DNA of 64,000 bases from an uncultured Roseburia sp. (GTDB taxonomy: Bacteria > Bacillota > Clostridia > Lachnospirales > Lachnospiraceae): assembly GCA_910587865.1 (NCBI GenBank), contig CAJUNX010000018.1:1-64000 (forward strand), read 5' to 3'. Shown one piece after another: positions 17,354-25,774 of this stretch. Both the position numbers and the translations under genes were made by a program. Under the pieces are notes generated by a model. The model was not told where the DNA came from and made no database searches. It was given only the letters and a program-made list of their open reading frames with translations. Each line of letters opens with the position of its first letter. Position 1 is the stretch's first letter.

Positions 17354-18931
17354 ATGGTAAATTCATTGTTTACGGTAAAGGGTAAGCCGTTTTTTTCCAT
17401 CGGCGGACAGACAAACAATTCAACGGGCTATGATGCGGGACATATGCAGCGCGCGCTTCTTGCGGCAAAAAATGCGGGCATGAATACGATTGCGGCGCCT
17501 GTCTATTGGGAGATTTTAGAGAAGAAGGAAGGAGTTTTTGATTTTACGCAGGCGGATATGCTGGTAGAAATGAGCCGCGAGGCCGGTCTGCACCTGGTCA
17601 TCCTGTGGTTCGGAACCTGGAAAAACGGGAATTCCCATTATGTGCCGGAATGGGTCAAGACGGACCATGAACGGTTTATCTGGGCCTGCGGCGCGGACGG
17701 CACACCGGTACGCACGATTTCCCCGCACTGTAAGAATGCGCTTGAGGCGGATAAAAAAGCGTTTCTTGCGCTCTGCGGGCACGTGGAGGAGATCAATGAG
17801 GACGAGACCGTGATCGCGATTCAGGTGGAAAATGAGCCGGGAATCATCGGCACGGCCAGAGATTACGGAAGCCGCGCCACGGAGCTGTTTTGTCAGCCGG
17901 TCCCGCAGCCGGTGGCGGAATATGCAGGGAAAACGGGGACCTGGGAAGAAATATTCGGGTTTGACGGGGCGGAATTTTTCAGCGCCTACGCGATAGCCTG
18001 CTATATCGACGAGATCGTGGCGGCGGCGAGAGAGGTAACAAAGCTTCCGATCTATACCAACGTGTGGCTGGGAGAGATGCATAACCGGATCGCCGGGGTG
18101 GATTATCCGTCGGGCGGTGCGGTGACAAAGACAATCGGTCTGTTCCGGATCGGCGCGCCTCACCTGGATGCGATTGCGCCGGATATTTACCTGCAGGATC
18201 AGGAGACCTGGGACGCTTTAAACGAGGCGTATCAGGATGGCGTGCATCCGTATTATCTGCCCGAGTCGATCCCCGGCGCGCTGTCTGTGACCCGGTCGAT
18301 TCAGGCGGTGGTGGAGCATGGGTTGTGCGGCGTTCACTTTTTCGGTGTTGATATGATGTGTGCACCGGACGGGACGATACTGGATTATTTCAAAGAAGCG
18401 GCGGACGGCATGGGCATTTTAAAAGAGATGAAACCGCTGATTGAGAAATATCAGGGGACGGATAAGCTGTATGCGGTGGCCCAGTATGAGGGGATGTCGG
18501 AGAAATATATCGACTTCGGCGATTATATCGGGAGCGTTCGTTTTGAAAATCCCAATCAGGATCTGATGGCGAAACACACGGACCGCAATATGGATAACCG
18601 CCACAGCACGTTCTTTGCACCGGCAGGGCCGCCGGTCAGGGGCAAAGGAGTCATCTGCTATGAGGGACAAGGAACCTTTTATCTGGCAGGAAGCGGTTAC
18701 CGGCTGATGCTGTTTCCGAAAAAACGGATCGAGTGGGCCACAAACGCCGCGCACAGCGCAGACTTTCTGAATCAGAGATGTCAGCCCTTCCTTTCCGTGG
18801 AAGAGGGACATCTGGACGAGGAGTGTAAGTTCAGCCCGGTCGTAAGACGCAACGGGGATGAAGCGGATTACGGATTCTGGGTGACGCCGGATGTGGGAGT
18901 CGTCCGCGTGCGTCTGGACAAAGCATTCTGA
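17354..18931 (+). CDS. Beta-galactosidase-like glycoside hydrolase (GH35/GH42-like)
   Basis: The 525-residue protein has a TIM barrel with KNAGMNTIAAPVYWEILEKKEGVFDF near residue 35, the opening pattern of GH35/GH42 enzymes. It also has IAIQVENEPG, whose Glu is the probable acid/base, and YYLPESIPG, whose Glu may be the nucleophile. A smaller beta domain (about 390-525) follows and resembles the DUF5597 type. There is no signal peptide, so it acts in the cytoplasm. It probably removes beta-galactose from the imported glycan. It is the last gene of the operon, ten bases after the reductase gene, and a strong terminator follows. Confidence 0.85.
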   Translation: MVNSLFTVKGKPFFSIGGQTNNSTGYDAGHMQRALLAAKNAGMNTIAAPVYWEILEKKEGVFDFTQADMLVEMSREAGLHLVILWFGTWKNGNSHYVPEWVKTDHERFIWACGADGTPVRTISPHCKNALEADKKAFLALCGHVEEINEDETVIAIQVENEPGIIGTARDYGSRATELFCQPVPQPVAEYAGKTGTWEEIFGFDGAEFFSAYAIACYIDEIVAAAREVTKLPIYTNVWLGEMHNRIAGVDYPSGGAVTKTIGLFRIGAPHLDAIAPDIYLQDQETWDALNEAYQDGVHPYYLPESIPGALSVTRSIQAVVEHGLCGVHFFGVDMMCAPDGTILDYFKEAADGMGILKEMKPLIEKYQGTDKLYAVAQYEGMSEKYIDFGDYIGSVRFENPNQDLMAKHTDRNMDNRHSTFFAPAGPPVRGKGVICYEGQGTFYLAGSGYRLMLFPKKRIEWATNAAHSADFLNQRCQPFLSVEEGHLDEECKFSPVVRRNGDEADYGFWVTPDVGVVRVRLDKAF

Positions 18932-18966
18932 CATCAGGAAGAATAAGAAAATGAATCACAGGAGGG

Positions 18967-18994
18967 AACCGGCAGACATCTGCCGGTTTTCTTT
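18967..18994 (+). terminator. Terminator of the carbohydrate operon
   Basis: A ten-bp perfect stem, AACCGGCAGA with TCTGCCGGTT, has a CA loop and is followed by TTTTCTTT. It lies 35 bases after the stop of the last glycosidase gene. Confidence 0.9.
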
Positions 18995-19018
18995 GCTGTT
19001 ATGAGAATAAAAAAACTA

Positions 19019-19047
19019 TTGACAAAATATGGGAGGCGTCATATACT
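19019..19047 (+). promoter_or_regulatory. Promoter of the fatty-acid operon
   Basis: A perfect TTGACA at 19019-19024, a 17-base spacer and TATACT at 19042-19047. It lies about 105 bases before acpP. Confidence 0.85.
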
Positions 19048-19062
19048 TTGAAAGGCAAAAGG

Positions 19063-19075
19063 TTTGATGATCAAA
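19063..19075 (+). promoter_or_regulatory. FabT-type operator palindrome
   Basis: TTTGATGATCAAA is a perfect 13-base palindrome lying about 16 bases after the -10 box, so a bound protein would block transcription. It matches the known FabT site pattern in lactic bacteria (TTTGATnATCAAA). The operon itself encodes a MarR-type protein at 26905-27354 that could bind it. Confidence 0.7.
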
Positions 19076-19151
19076 TTATTTGATTTCCCAATTATTTGAC
19101 ATGCAGACAATCGGAGTATCAGAATCAGAAAAAGAATGAGAGGAAAAACGT

Positions 19152-19385
19152 ATGTTAGAGAAAATCAAGTCGATTATCGTGGAACAGCTGGACATTGAAG
19201 CATCCCTGATTACCGAGGAGGCCAGCTTTAAGGATGATCTGGGAATCGATTCCCTGGATCTGTTCGAGCTGGTGATGGCGCTTGAGGAGGAGTTCGGTGT
19301 CGAGATTCCGTCCGAGGATCTGGAATCGGTCGTGACGGTGCAGGATATCATGGACTATCTGAAAGCAAAAGGCGTGCAGGAGTAA
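19152..19385 (+). CDS. acpP: Acyl carrier protein
   Basis: The 77-residue acidic protein carries the phosphopantetheine site GIDSLD, with Ser34 as the attachment residue. The helix that follows (LFELVMALEEEFGVEIP) is the usual ACP recognition helix. It carries growing acyl chains for the Fab enzymes encoded directly downstream. It is the first gene of the operon, with GAGAGG before the ATG. Confidence 0.97.
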   Translation: MLEKIKSIIVEQLDIEASLITEEASFKDDLGIDSLDLFELVMALEEEFGVEIPSEDLESVVTVQDIMDYLKAKGVQE

Positions 19386-19425
19386 AGGAAACGGGGCCTT
19401 GGAGTCTTACATCATGGAGGTACAT

Positions 19426-20352
19426 ATGGAGACGAGAATCAGCAGACTGCTTAAGATAAAGTATCCGGTGATCCAGGGCGGGATGGCCTGGGTGGCGGAA
19501 TATCATCTCGCGGCGGCAGTGTCGGAGGCGGGCGGACTTGGACTGATCGGAGCGGCGAGCGCACCGCCTGAGGTGGTGCGGGAGCAGATTCGCGAGGTAA
19601 AGAAGCTGACCGACCGGCCGTTCGGCGTGAATGTGATGCTTTTAAATCCAAATGCTGCGGAAGTGGCGCAGATCGTGATCGAGGAGGGCGTGCCGGTCGT
19701 GACGACGGGCGCGGGCAATCCCGGCAAATTTATGGCGGCCTGGAAGGAAGCCGGCGTCACTGTGATACCGGTCGTGGCCAGCGTCGCGATGGCGAAAATG
19801 ATGCAGCGTGCAGGTGCGGCCGCGGTGGTTGCCGAGGGAATGGAATCCGGCGGACATATCGGCTCCCAGACCACGATGACACTGGTGCCGCAGATCGTCG
19901 ACGCGGTGGAAATCCCGGTGATCGCGGCCGGCGGTATCGCGGACGGAAGAGGGATTGCGGCTTCCATGATGCTGGGCGCGGAGGGCGTGCAGATCGGGAC
20001 ACGGTTTGTCGTGGCAAAGGAATCCATCGTACATGCCGGTTATAAGGAGCGTATCATTAAGGCCAGGGACATCGATTCCGAGGTGACCGGCATGAGTACC
20101 GGCCATCCGATCCGTGTGCTGCGCAATCAGATGAGCCGGGCCTATCTGAAAATGGAGCAGGAGGGCGCGTCCTTTGAGGAGCTTGAGCAGCTGACCTTAG
20201 GCTCGCTCAGAAAAGCTGTGATCGACGGGGATGTGGTAAACGGCAGCCTGATGGCCGGACAGAGCGCCGGGCTGGTGAAAAAAGAGCAGACCTGTCTGGA
20301 AATGATCGAAGAGATGATGGATGAGGCGGAGAAGCTGTTAGAAGGCAGATAA
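19426..20352 (+). CDS. fabK: Enoyl-ACP reductase II FabK (flavin-dependent)
   Basis: The 308-residue protein is a TIM-barrel flavoprotein of the nitronate monooxygenase/FabK group. Visible parts are YPVIQGGMAWVA, AAVVAEGMESGGHIG, IPVIAAGGIADGRGIAA and GAEGVQIGTRFV for FMN binding. It reduces the trans-2-enoyl-ACP double bond with NAD(P)H, taking the place of FabI, as in many Clostridia and streptococci. The start METRISR has ATGGAGG seven bases upstream. A start nine codons earlier lacks a ribosome site. It lies 40 bases after acpP. Confidence 0.95.
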   Translation: METRISRLLKIKYPVIQGGMAWVAEYHLAAAVSEAGGLGLIGAASAPPEVVREQIREVKKLTDRPFGVNVMLLNPNAAEVAQIVIEEGVPVVTTGAGNPGKFMAAWKEAGVTVIPVVASVAMAKMMQRAGAAAVVAEGMESGGHIGSQTTMTLVPQIVDAVEIPVIAAGGIADGRGIAASMMLGAEGVQIGTRFVVAKESIVHAGYKERIIKARDIDSEVTGMSTGHPIRVLRNQMSRAYLKMEQEGASFEELEQLTLGSLRKAVIDGDVVNGSLMAGQSAGLVKKEQTCLEMIEEMMDEAEKLLEGR

Positions 20353-20429
20353 GCCGGCGGCAGGGTGGAACAGACGGGGATGTCAGGCGGACAGCCCCGG
20401 CGGATCGAAGAGAAAGGCAGGAAATGAAA

Positions 20430-21359
20430 ATGGGAAAAACAGCATTCATTTTTCCGGGACAGGGCGCACAGTATGTGGGAATGGCAAAGGAATTCTACGA
20501 CGAATTTCCGGCGTGCAGGGAAGTCTTTGAGACGGCGTCTGAGGCTTCTGGGCTTGATATCCCCGCGCTCTGCTTTGAGGAAAATAAAAAGCTTGATATC
20601 ACACAGTACACGCAGATCTGCATGCTGACCGCGGAAGCGGCCATTTTAAAGGCAGTGCAGGACGCCGGATATACGCCGGATGTGACGGCGGGATTAAGCC
20701 TCGGCGAATACGGCGCGCTGCTGGCATCGGGCGTGATGGACTGGAAGGACGCGTTTGCGCTGGTGAGAAAGCGCGGGATCTACATGCAGAAGGCCGTGCC
20801 GAAGGGCGGGGCCATGGCTGCGGTGCTGGGGCTGCACGCATCTGCGATTGAGGACATCTGCAGACGCACAAAAGGGCAGGTATCCGTGGCAAACTACAAC
20901 TGTCCGGGACAGATCGTGATCACCGGCGAGGAAGAAGCGGTTGCGGCCGCCGGGGAGGCGTGCATCAAAGCGGGCGCAAAACGGGCGCTTCCGCTGAAGG
21001 TCAGCGGGCCGTTCCATTCGCCCATGCTGGAGAGCGCGGGCGAAAAGCTCGGAGCGGAGCTTGAGAAAGTGGAGATCAGATCGTTTTCGATTCCCTATCT
21101 GTCCAATGTCCTGGCGGACTATGTGACCGGCCCGGATTCGGTAAAGGATCTTCTGCGTCTGCAGGTATCCTCGCCGGTGCGCTGGCAGCAGTCGGTGGAA
21201 AAAATGATCGGCGACGGCGTGGACGAATTCGTGGAAATCGGTCCGGGCCGCACGTTAAGCGGGTTTGTGCGCAAGATCAACCGCAATATAAGCGTGTCGA
21301 ACATCGACCGTCTGGAAGATTTTCGCAAATTTACAGAAGCGCATCCCGTGACGGCATAG
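20430..21359 (+). CDS. fabD: Malonyl-CoA:ACP transacylase
   Basis: The 309-residue alpha/beta hydrolase-like enzyme has the FabD opening AFIFPGQGAQYVGMAKEFY. It has the nucleophile elbow GLSLGEYGAL with the active Ser, and GPFHSPML with the catalytic His. It moves malonyl groups from CoA to ACP. The start MGKTAF was chosen because AGGAAATGAAA places the ribosome site seven or more bases upstream. An ATG two codons earlier is too close. It is part of the fab operon. Confidence 0.96.
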   Translation: MGKTAFIFPGQGAQYVGMAKEFYDEFPACREVFETASEASGLDIPALCFEENKKLDITQYTQICMLTAEAAILKAVQDAGYTPDVTAGLSLGEYGALLASGVMDWKDAFALVRKRGIYMQKAVPKGGAMAAVLGLHASAIEDICRRTKGQVSVANYNCPGQIVITGEEEAVAAAGEACIKAGAKRALPLKVSGPFHSPMLESAGEKLGAELEKVEIRSFSIPYLSNVLADYVTGPDSVKDLLRLQVSSPVRWQQSVEKMIGDGVDEFVEIGPGRTLSGFVRKINRNISVSNIDRLEDFRKFTEAHPVTA

Positions 21360-21404
21360 GAGAGAGAACGATACCAAAACGGACAGATGCGCTGGAGGAG
21401 AGAG

Positions 21405-22247
21405 ATGTTAACTGGTAAAATTGCACTGGTCACAGGGGCAGGCCGCGGGATCGGTCTTGGAATCGCAAAAGCGCTGGCAAAGGAAGGCGCTTTTGTGATC
21501 ATCAACTACAACGGATCAGAGGAGCGCGCCAGAAAGGCGGCCGCGGAAATAAATGCCGCGGCGGAAGAGACCGGCGCGGCGGAATCCGTCGACGGGAATG
21601 TAAAATCCGAAGACAGAGAAATCTGCGCATCCGCCGCAGACGGTCTTCCGAAAGAAGCCCGTTTGGGCCATGCGGCCGTATACGGATGCAACGTGGCGGA
21701 TTATGCGGCCTGCGGCAGTATGATAGAGACCATAATAAAGACATACGGACGCCTGGATATTCTGGTAAACAATGCGGGGATCACCAGGGACGGCCTGATT
21801 ATGAAGATGAGCGAGCGCGATTTTGACGACGTTATCGCGACGAATTTAAAAGGAACTTTTCACACGATCCGCCATGCGTCGCGCTGGTTTTTAAAGCAGC
21901 GTGCCGGCCGGATCATTAATATTTCTTCGGTGTCGGGCGTGATGGGCAATGCCGGGCAGGCAAACTACAGCGCCAGTAAGGCCGGGGTGATCGGCCTGAC
22001 GAAGAGCGTGGCAAGAGAGCTGGCCTCCCGCGGGATTACCTGCAACGCGATCGCGCCGGGATATATTGAGACAGAGATGACAGATGCGATGCCGGATGCG
22101 GCGAAAGAAGCCGTAAAGGGGCAGATTCCCCTGCAGCGGACGGGAACCACGGAGGATATCGCGCAGACGGCAGTATTTCTTGCATCTGACCGCGCGTCTT
22201 ACATCACCGGTCAGGTGATCGCGGTGGACGGCGGCATGAGCATGTAA
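21405..22247 (+). CDS. fabG: 3-oxoacyl-ACP reductase FabG with an insertion
   Basis: The 280-residue short-chain dehydrogenase has the NADP motif GAGRGIGLG, NNAGITRDG, the catalytic Ser in ISSVSG and YSASK, ending with ITGQVIAVDGGMSM. It reduces 3-oxoacyl-ACP. FabG is normally near 246 residues. The excess lies between about residues 52 and 89, an Ala/Glu-rich stretch between AAEINA and the AVYGCNV strand. The start MLTGKIALVTG has GGAGGAGAGAG upstream. It lies 45 bases after fabD. Confidence 0.95.
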   Translation: MLTGKIALVTGAGRGIGLGIAKALAKEGAFVIINYNGSEERARKAAAEINAAAEETGAAESVDGNVKSEDREICASAADGLPKEARLGHAAVYGCNVADYAACGSMIETIIKTYGRLDILVNNAGITRDGLIMKMSERDFDDVIATNLKGTFHTIRHASRWFLKQRAGRIINISSVSGVMGNAGQANYSASKAGVIGLTKSVARELASRGITCNAIAPGYIETEMTDAMPDAAKEAVKGQIPLQRTGTTEDIAQTAVFLASDRASYITGQVIAVDGGMSM

Positions 22248-22264
22248 AAGCATGGAGGACGGAT

Positions 22265-23500
22265 ATGAGTAGAAGAGTAGTGATTACCGGGCTGGGCGCA
22301 GTCACGCCGATCGGGAATTCCGTGCCGGAATTCTTTCAGGCGCTGCGGGAACAAAAGACCGGATTTGGAGAGATCACGCATTTTGATGCGTCTGGCTATA
22401 AATGCCATATTGCAGCCGAGGTAAAAGGGTTTGACGCAAAACATTATATGGATGCAAAAGCGGCGCGGCGGATGGAGCTGTTCTGCCAGTATGCGGTCGC
22501 GGCTTCAAAAGAAGCGATAGAGGATGCCGGGCTTGTGATGGAAAACGAGGATCCCTACCGCGTCGGGACCGCGATCGGAAGCGGTGTCGGCAGCCTGCAG
22601 GCCATCGAGCGGGAGTATGGCAGACTGCTCGAAAAGGGGCCGGGCAGAGTGGGGCCGATGTTTGTGCCGCTTATGATTTCCAATATGGCGGCAGGCAATG
22701 TATCGATTCAGTTCGGGTTAAAAGGCAAAAGCTTAAATGTCGTCACCGCCTGCGCGACGGGAACCAATACGATCGGCGAGGCATTCCGCAGCATTCAGCA
22801 CGGCGAGGCGGAGGTGATGGTGGCAGGCGGAACCGAAGGGTGTATCAGCCCGACCGGAATCGCCGGATTTACGTCACTCACCGCTCTGTCACCGGTGGAT
22901 GATCCGAAAAAATGCTCCCTTCCTTTTGATAAAAACCGAAGCGGCTTTGTGATGGGAGAGGGAGCCGGGATCGTGATTTTAGAGGAGTTAGAGCATGCGA
23001 AGCGCCGCGGCGCAAGGATCTACGCGGAGCTGGCGGGCTATGGATGCACGTCCGATGCATTTCATATCACGTCCCCTGCGGAGGACGGTTCGGGTGCGGC
23101 AAAAGCCATGGAATACGCGATGCAGGATGCGGGCGTGTCTCCAGAGGAGATCACCTATATCAATGCGCATGGGACGGCGACCCATTTAAACGATCTGTTC
23201 GAGACGCGGGCGATCTGTCTGGCGTTTGGCGATCATGCAAAGAACATAAAGATCAACTCCACCAAATCCATGATCGGACATCTGTTAGGCGCTGCGGGCG
23301 CTGTGGAGCTCGTCGCCTGCGTAGGACAGATGGAGGAGGGCTATGTGCATGCCACGGCGGGCTATGAGACGCCGGACCCGGAGCTTGGCCTTGACTACTG
23401 CAGGGAAGCGGTGAAGATGGAGGTGCCATATGCGCTTTCGAATTCTCTCGGCTTCGGCGGGCACAATGCCAGCCTTCTGCTGAAGAAATATACCGGATAA
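22265..23500 (+). CDS. fabF: 3-oxoacyl-ACP synthase II
   Basis: The 411-residue thiolase-fold condensing enzyme has the Cys-His-His triad: Cys in VVTACATGTN, His in NAHGTATHLND and His in MIGHLLGAAGAVE. It extends acyl-ACP with malonyl-ACP. The opening MSRRVVITGLGAVTPIGN is standard, with GGAGG upstream. The length is normal. It lies 17 bases after fabG. Confidence 0.97.
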   Translation: MSRRVVITGLGAVTPIGNSVPEFFQALREQKTGFGEITHFDASGYKCHIAAEVKGFDAKHYMDAKAARRMELFCQYAVAASKEAIEDAGLVMENEDPYRVGTAIGSGVGSLQAIEREYGRLLEKGPGRVGPMFVPLMISNMAAGNVSIQFGLKGKSLNVVTACATGTNTIGEAFRSIQHGEAEVMVAGGTEGCISPTGIAGFTSLTALSPVDDPKKCSLPFDKNRSGFVMGEGAGIVILEELEHAKRRGARIYAELAGYGCTSDAFHITSPAEDGSGAAKAMEYAMQDAGVSPEEITYINAHGTATHLNDLFETRAICLAFGDHAKNIKINSTKSMIGHLLGAAGAVELVACVGQMEEGYVHATAGYETPDPELGLDYCREAVKMEVPYALSNSLGFGGHNASLLLKKYTG

Positions 23501-23579
23501 AAGTCAGACGCAGCAGTGCAGACACAGATCCAGAATCTGCCCTACCCGCTGTACAGGACGCTTTAAAATGGAGGAAGAC

Positions 23580-24008
23580 ATGTCAGTATTAACAACAAGT
23601 CAGATTATGGACATCATACCGCATCGACAGCCGTTTCTGCTGATCGATACGGTGGAGGAATACGAGCCGGGAAAGCGGGCGGTGGCAAAAAAATGCGTCA
23701 GCTACAACGAGCCGTTTTTTGGCGGACATTTCCCGGGAGAGCCGGTGATGCCGGGCGTCCTGATCATCGAGGCGCTCGCGCAGACCGGGGCGGTCGCGAT
23801 TCTTTCCCTGGAAGAAAACAGGGGAAAGACGGCATATTTCGCAGGAATTTCATCGGCAAAGTTTAAGCAGAAGGTCACGCCGGGAGACGTGCTGCGCTTA
23901 GAGACGGAGATCATTCGCCAGAAAGGCCCGCTCGGCGTGGGGAAAGCGACGGCCACGGTCGACGGGAAGACGGTGTGCGTGGCGGAGCTTACATTTGCGG
24001 TCGGATGA
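23580..24008 (+). CDS. fabZ: 3-hydroxyacyl-ACP dehydratase FabZ
   Basis: The 142-residue hot-dog-fold enzyme has IIPHRQPFLLIDTV, the catalytic His in GGHFPGEPVMPGVLIIEALAQ with the nearby Glu, and KFKQKVTPGD. It dehydrates 3-hydroxyacyl-ACP. The start MSVLTT follows ATGGAGGAAGAC, which is the ribosome site rather than a start. In most clostridial operons accB lies between fabF and fabZ. Here only 79 bases separate them and no accB is present. Confidence 0.96.
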   Translation: MSVLTTSQIMDIIPHRQPFLLIDTVEEYEPGKRAVAKKCVSYNEPFFGGHFPGEPVMPGVLIIEALAQTGAVAILSLEENRGKTAYFAGISSAKFKQKVTPGDVLRLETEIIRQKGPLGVGKATATVDGKTVCVAELTFAVG

Positions 24009-24028
24009 TCGGCGGTATGGAGGGAAAA

Positions 24029-25711
24029 ATGGCAGGGATATTTAAGCGAAAAGCAGCGGCCGTGCGGACGGAGCAGGAGACGATTGTCTGCCCCTCCTGC
24101 GGCAGGGAGCTGAATAAGAAAAAAGTAGAGCAGAACCGGTATGTCTGTTATGAGTGCAACAACCATTTCCGTCTGCGGACGAAAAAGCGGATCCGGCTGG
24201 TGGCGGATGAGGGAACCTTTACCCCCTGGTTTGAGGAGCTTGAGTCCACTAACCCTCTGGACTTCCCGGAATACGGGGAGAAGGTGCAGGCGGCAAAGGA
24301 AAAGACCGGGCTGCATGAGGCAGTGACGATCGGACGCGGTAAAATCTACGGGGAAGACGCCGTCATCGGAGTCTGTGACGCACGGTTTCTGATGAGCAGT
24401 ATGGGACATGTGGTGGGAGAAAAAATCGCCCGCGCAATGGAGCGCGCGACGGAATTAAAGCTTCCCGTGATCCTGTTCTGCTGTTCTGGCGGGGCAAGGA
24501 TGCAGGAGGGCATCGTGTCGCTGATGCAGATGGCAAAGACTTCCGCGGCAATCCGGCGTCATTCTGATGCGGGGCTTCTGTATGTGCCGGTGCTGACGGA
24601 TCCGACAACCGGCGGCGTGACGGCGAGCTTTGCGATGCTCGGCGACATCATTCTGGCGGAGCCGGGAGCCCTGATCGGGTTTGCCGGCCCCAGAGTGATC
24701 GAGCAGACGATCGGGCAGAAGCTGCCGGAGGGCTTTCAGCGTGCGGAGTTTCAGCTGGAGCATGGATTTGTGGACGCGATTGTGGCGCGCAGGGATCTGA
24801 AAATGACACTGTACCGCATTCTTCATCTGCACCACAGGACCGGAAGCTATGCCGCATTTGACCCGCTGCGCTCGGACGACAATTATGAGCCGACGGAGCT
24901 CATGAAAGAGCGCGCCGCGAAGGCGAAGCCGCTCAGTGCATGGGAAAAGGTGAAGGCTGCCAGAAAGATGGACCGCTGTGGAGCGGCGGACTATATCGGA
25001 GAAATCTTCGACGACTTTATGGAGCTGCACGGAGACCGGATGTTCCGTGATGATCCTGCGATCTCCGGCGGCATTGCCTGGCTGGACGGCCAGCCGGTAA
25101 CGGTGATCGGCGTGAACAAAGGAAAGGATTTAAAGGACTGCATGCGGCACAACTACGGAATGCCGTCACCGGAGGGCTACAGGAAAGCGCTGCGTCTGAT
25201 GAAGCAGGCAGAAAAATTCGGCAGACCGGTTATTACATTTGTAAATACGTCGGGCGCCTTCTGCGGGATGGAAGCGGAGGAGCGCGGACAGGGAGAGGCG
25301 ATCGCGAGAAACCTTTACGAGATGTCCGCACTGCGGATCCCGGTCTTATGCATCATGATCGGCGAGGGAGGAAGCGGCGGCGCACTGGCGCTCGCGGTCG
25401 GCAACGAGGTCTGGATGTTAGAAAACGCGACGTACTGCGTGCTGTCGCCGGAGGGCTTTGCCTCGATTCTCTGGAAGGACGGAAAGCGCGCCAAAGAGGC
25501 GAGCGGCATCATGAAAATCACGGCGGCGGATTTAAAGCAGCTGCAGGTGATCGAGGAAATAATTCCGGAGTACGGGGCAGCGGATGAACGCGCGTGCGCG
25601 TCGGTCTCCCGCTACATGAAGGGCAGGATGAAAGCCTTTTTAAAGAAGCAGGACGGCAAAAGCGGGGAGGAGCTTGCGCGGGAGCGCTATGAGAGATTCC
25701 GCGCATATTAA
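24029..25711 (+). CDS. accDA: Fused acetyl-CoA carboxylase carboxyltransferase, beta-alpha (AccD-AccA)
   Basis: The 560-residue protein joins two subunits that are often separate. The N-terminal half is AccD: a zinc ribbon with CPSC and CYEC, then FCCSGGARMQEG, DPTTGGVTASFAMLGD and GFAGPRVIEQT. After a short linker near residue 290 (PLSAWEKVKAARKMDRCGAADYI) comes AccA, with LHGDRMFRDDPAI, NYGMPSPEGYRKALRLM, FVNTSGAFCGMEAEERGQ and IGEGGSGGALALA. It moves the carboxyl group from biotin to acetyl-CoA. The biotin carrier and biotin carboxylase genes are missing from the operon. The start MAGIF follows GGAGGG. Other ATGs 12 and 24 bases upstream are possible. Confidence 0.95.
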   Translation: MAGIFKRKAAAVRTEQETIVCPSCGRELNKKKVEQNRYVCYECNNHFRLRTKKRIRLVADEGTFTPWFEELESTNPLDFPEYGEKVQAAKEKTGLHEAVTIGRGKIYGEDAVIGVCDARFLMSSMGHVVGEKIARAMERATELKLPVILFCCSGGARMQEGIVSLMQMAKTSAAIRRHSDAGLLYVPVLTDPTTGGVTASFAMLGDIILAEPGALIGFAGPRVIEQTIGQKLPEGFQRAEFQLEHGFVDAIVARRDLKMTLYRILHLHHRTGSYAAFDPLRSDDNYEPTELMKERAAKAKPLSAWEKVKAARKMDRCGAADYIGEIFDDFMELHGDRMFRDDPAISGGIAWLDGQPVTVIGVNKGKDLKDCMRHNYGMPSPEGYRKALRLMKQAEKFGRPVITFVNTSGAFCGMEAEERGQGEAIARNLYEMSALRIPVLCIMIGEGGSGGALALAVGNEVWMLENATYCVLSPEGFASILWKDGKRAKEASGIMKITAADLKQLQVIEEIIPEYGAADERACASVSRYMKGRMKAFLKKQDGKSGEELARERYERFRAY

Positions 25712-25774
25712 AACAGTTTCAGGCAATGTCAGTTGGCGAAGGGGTCTGCGGCAGACCCGGAAATGAGGATCAGA

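Noticed and set aside
23501..23579. A short accB between fabF and fabZ
   Set aside because: Only 79 bases lie between the genes, and no biotinyl motif (MKM) occurs.
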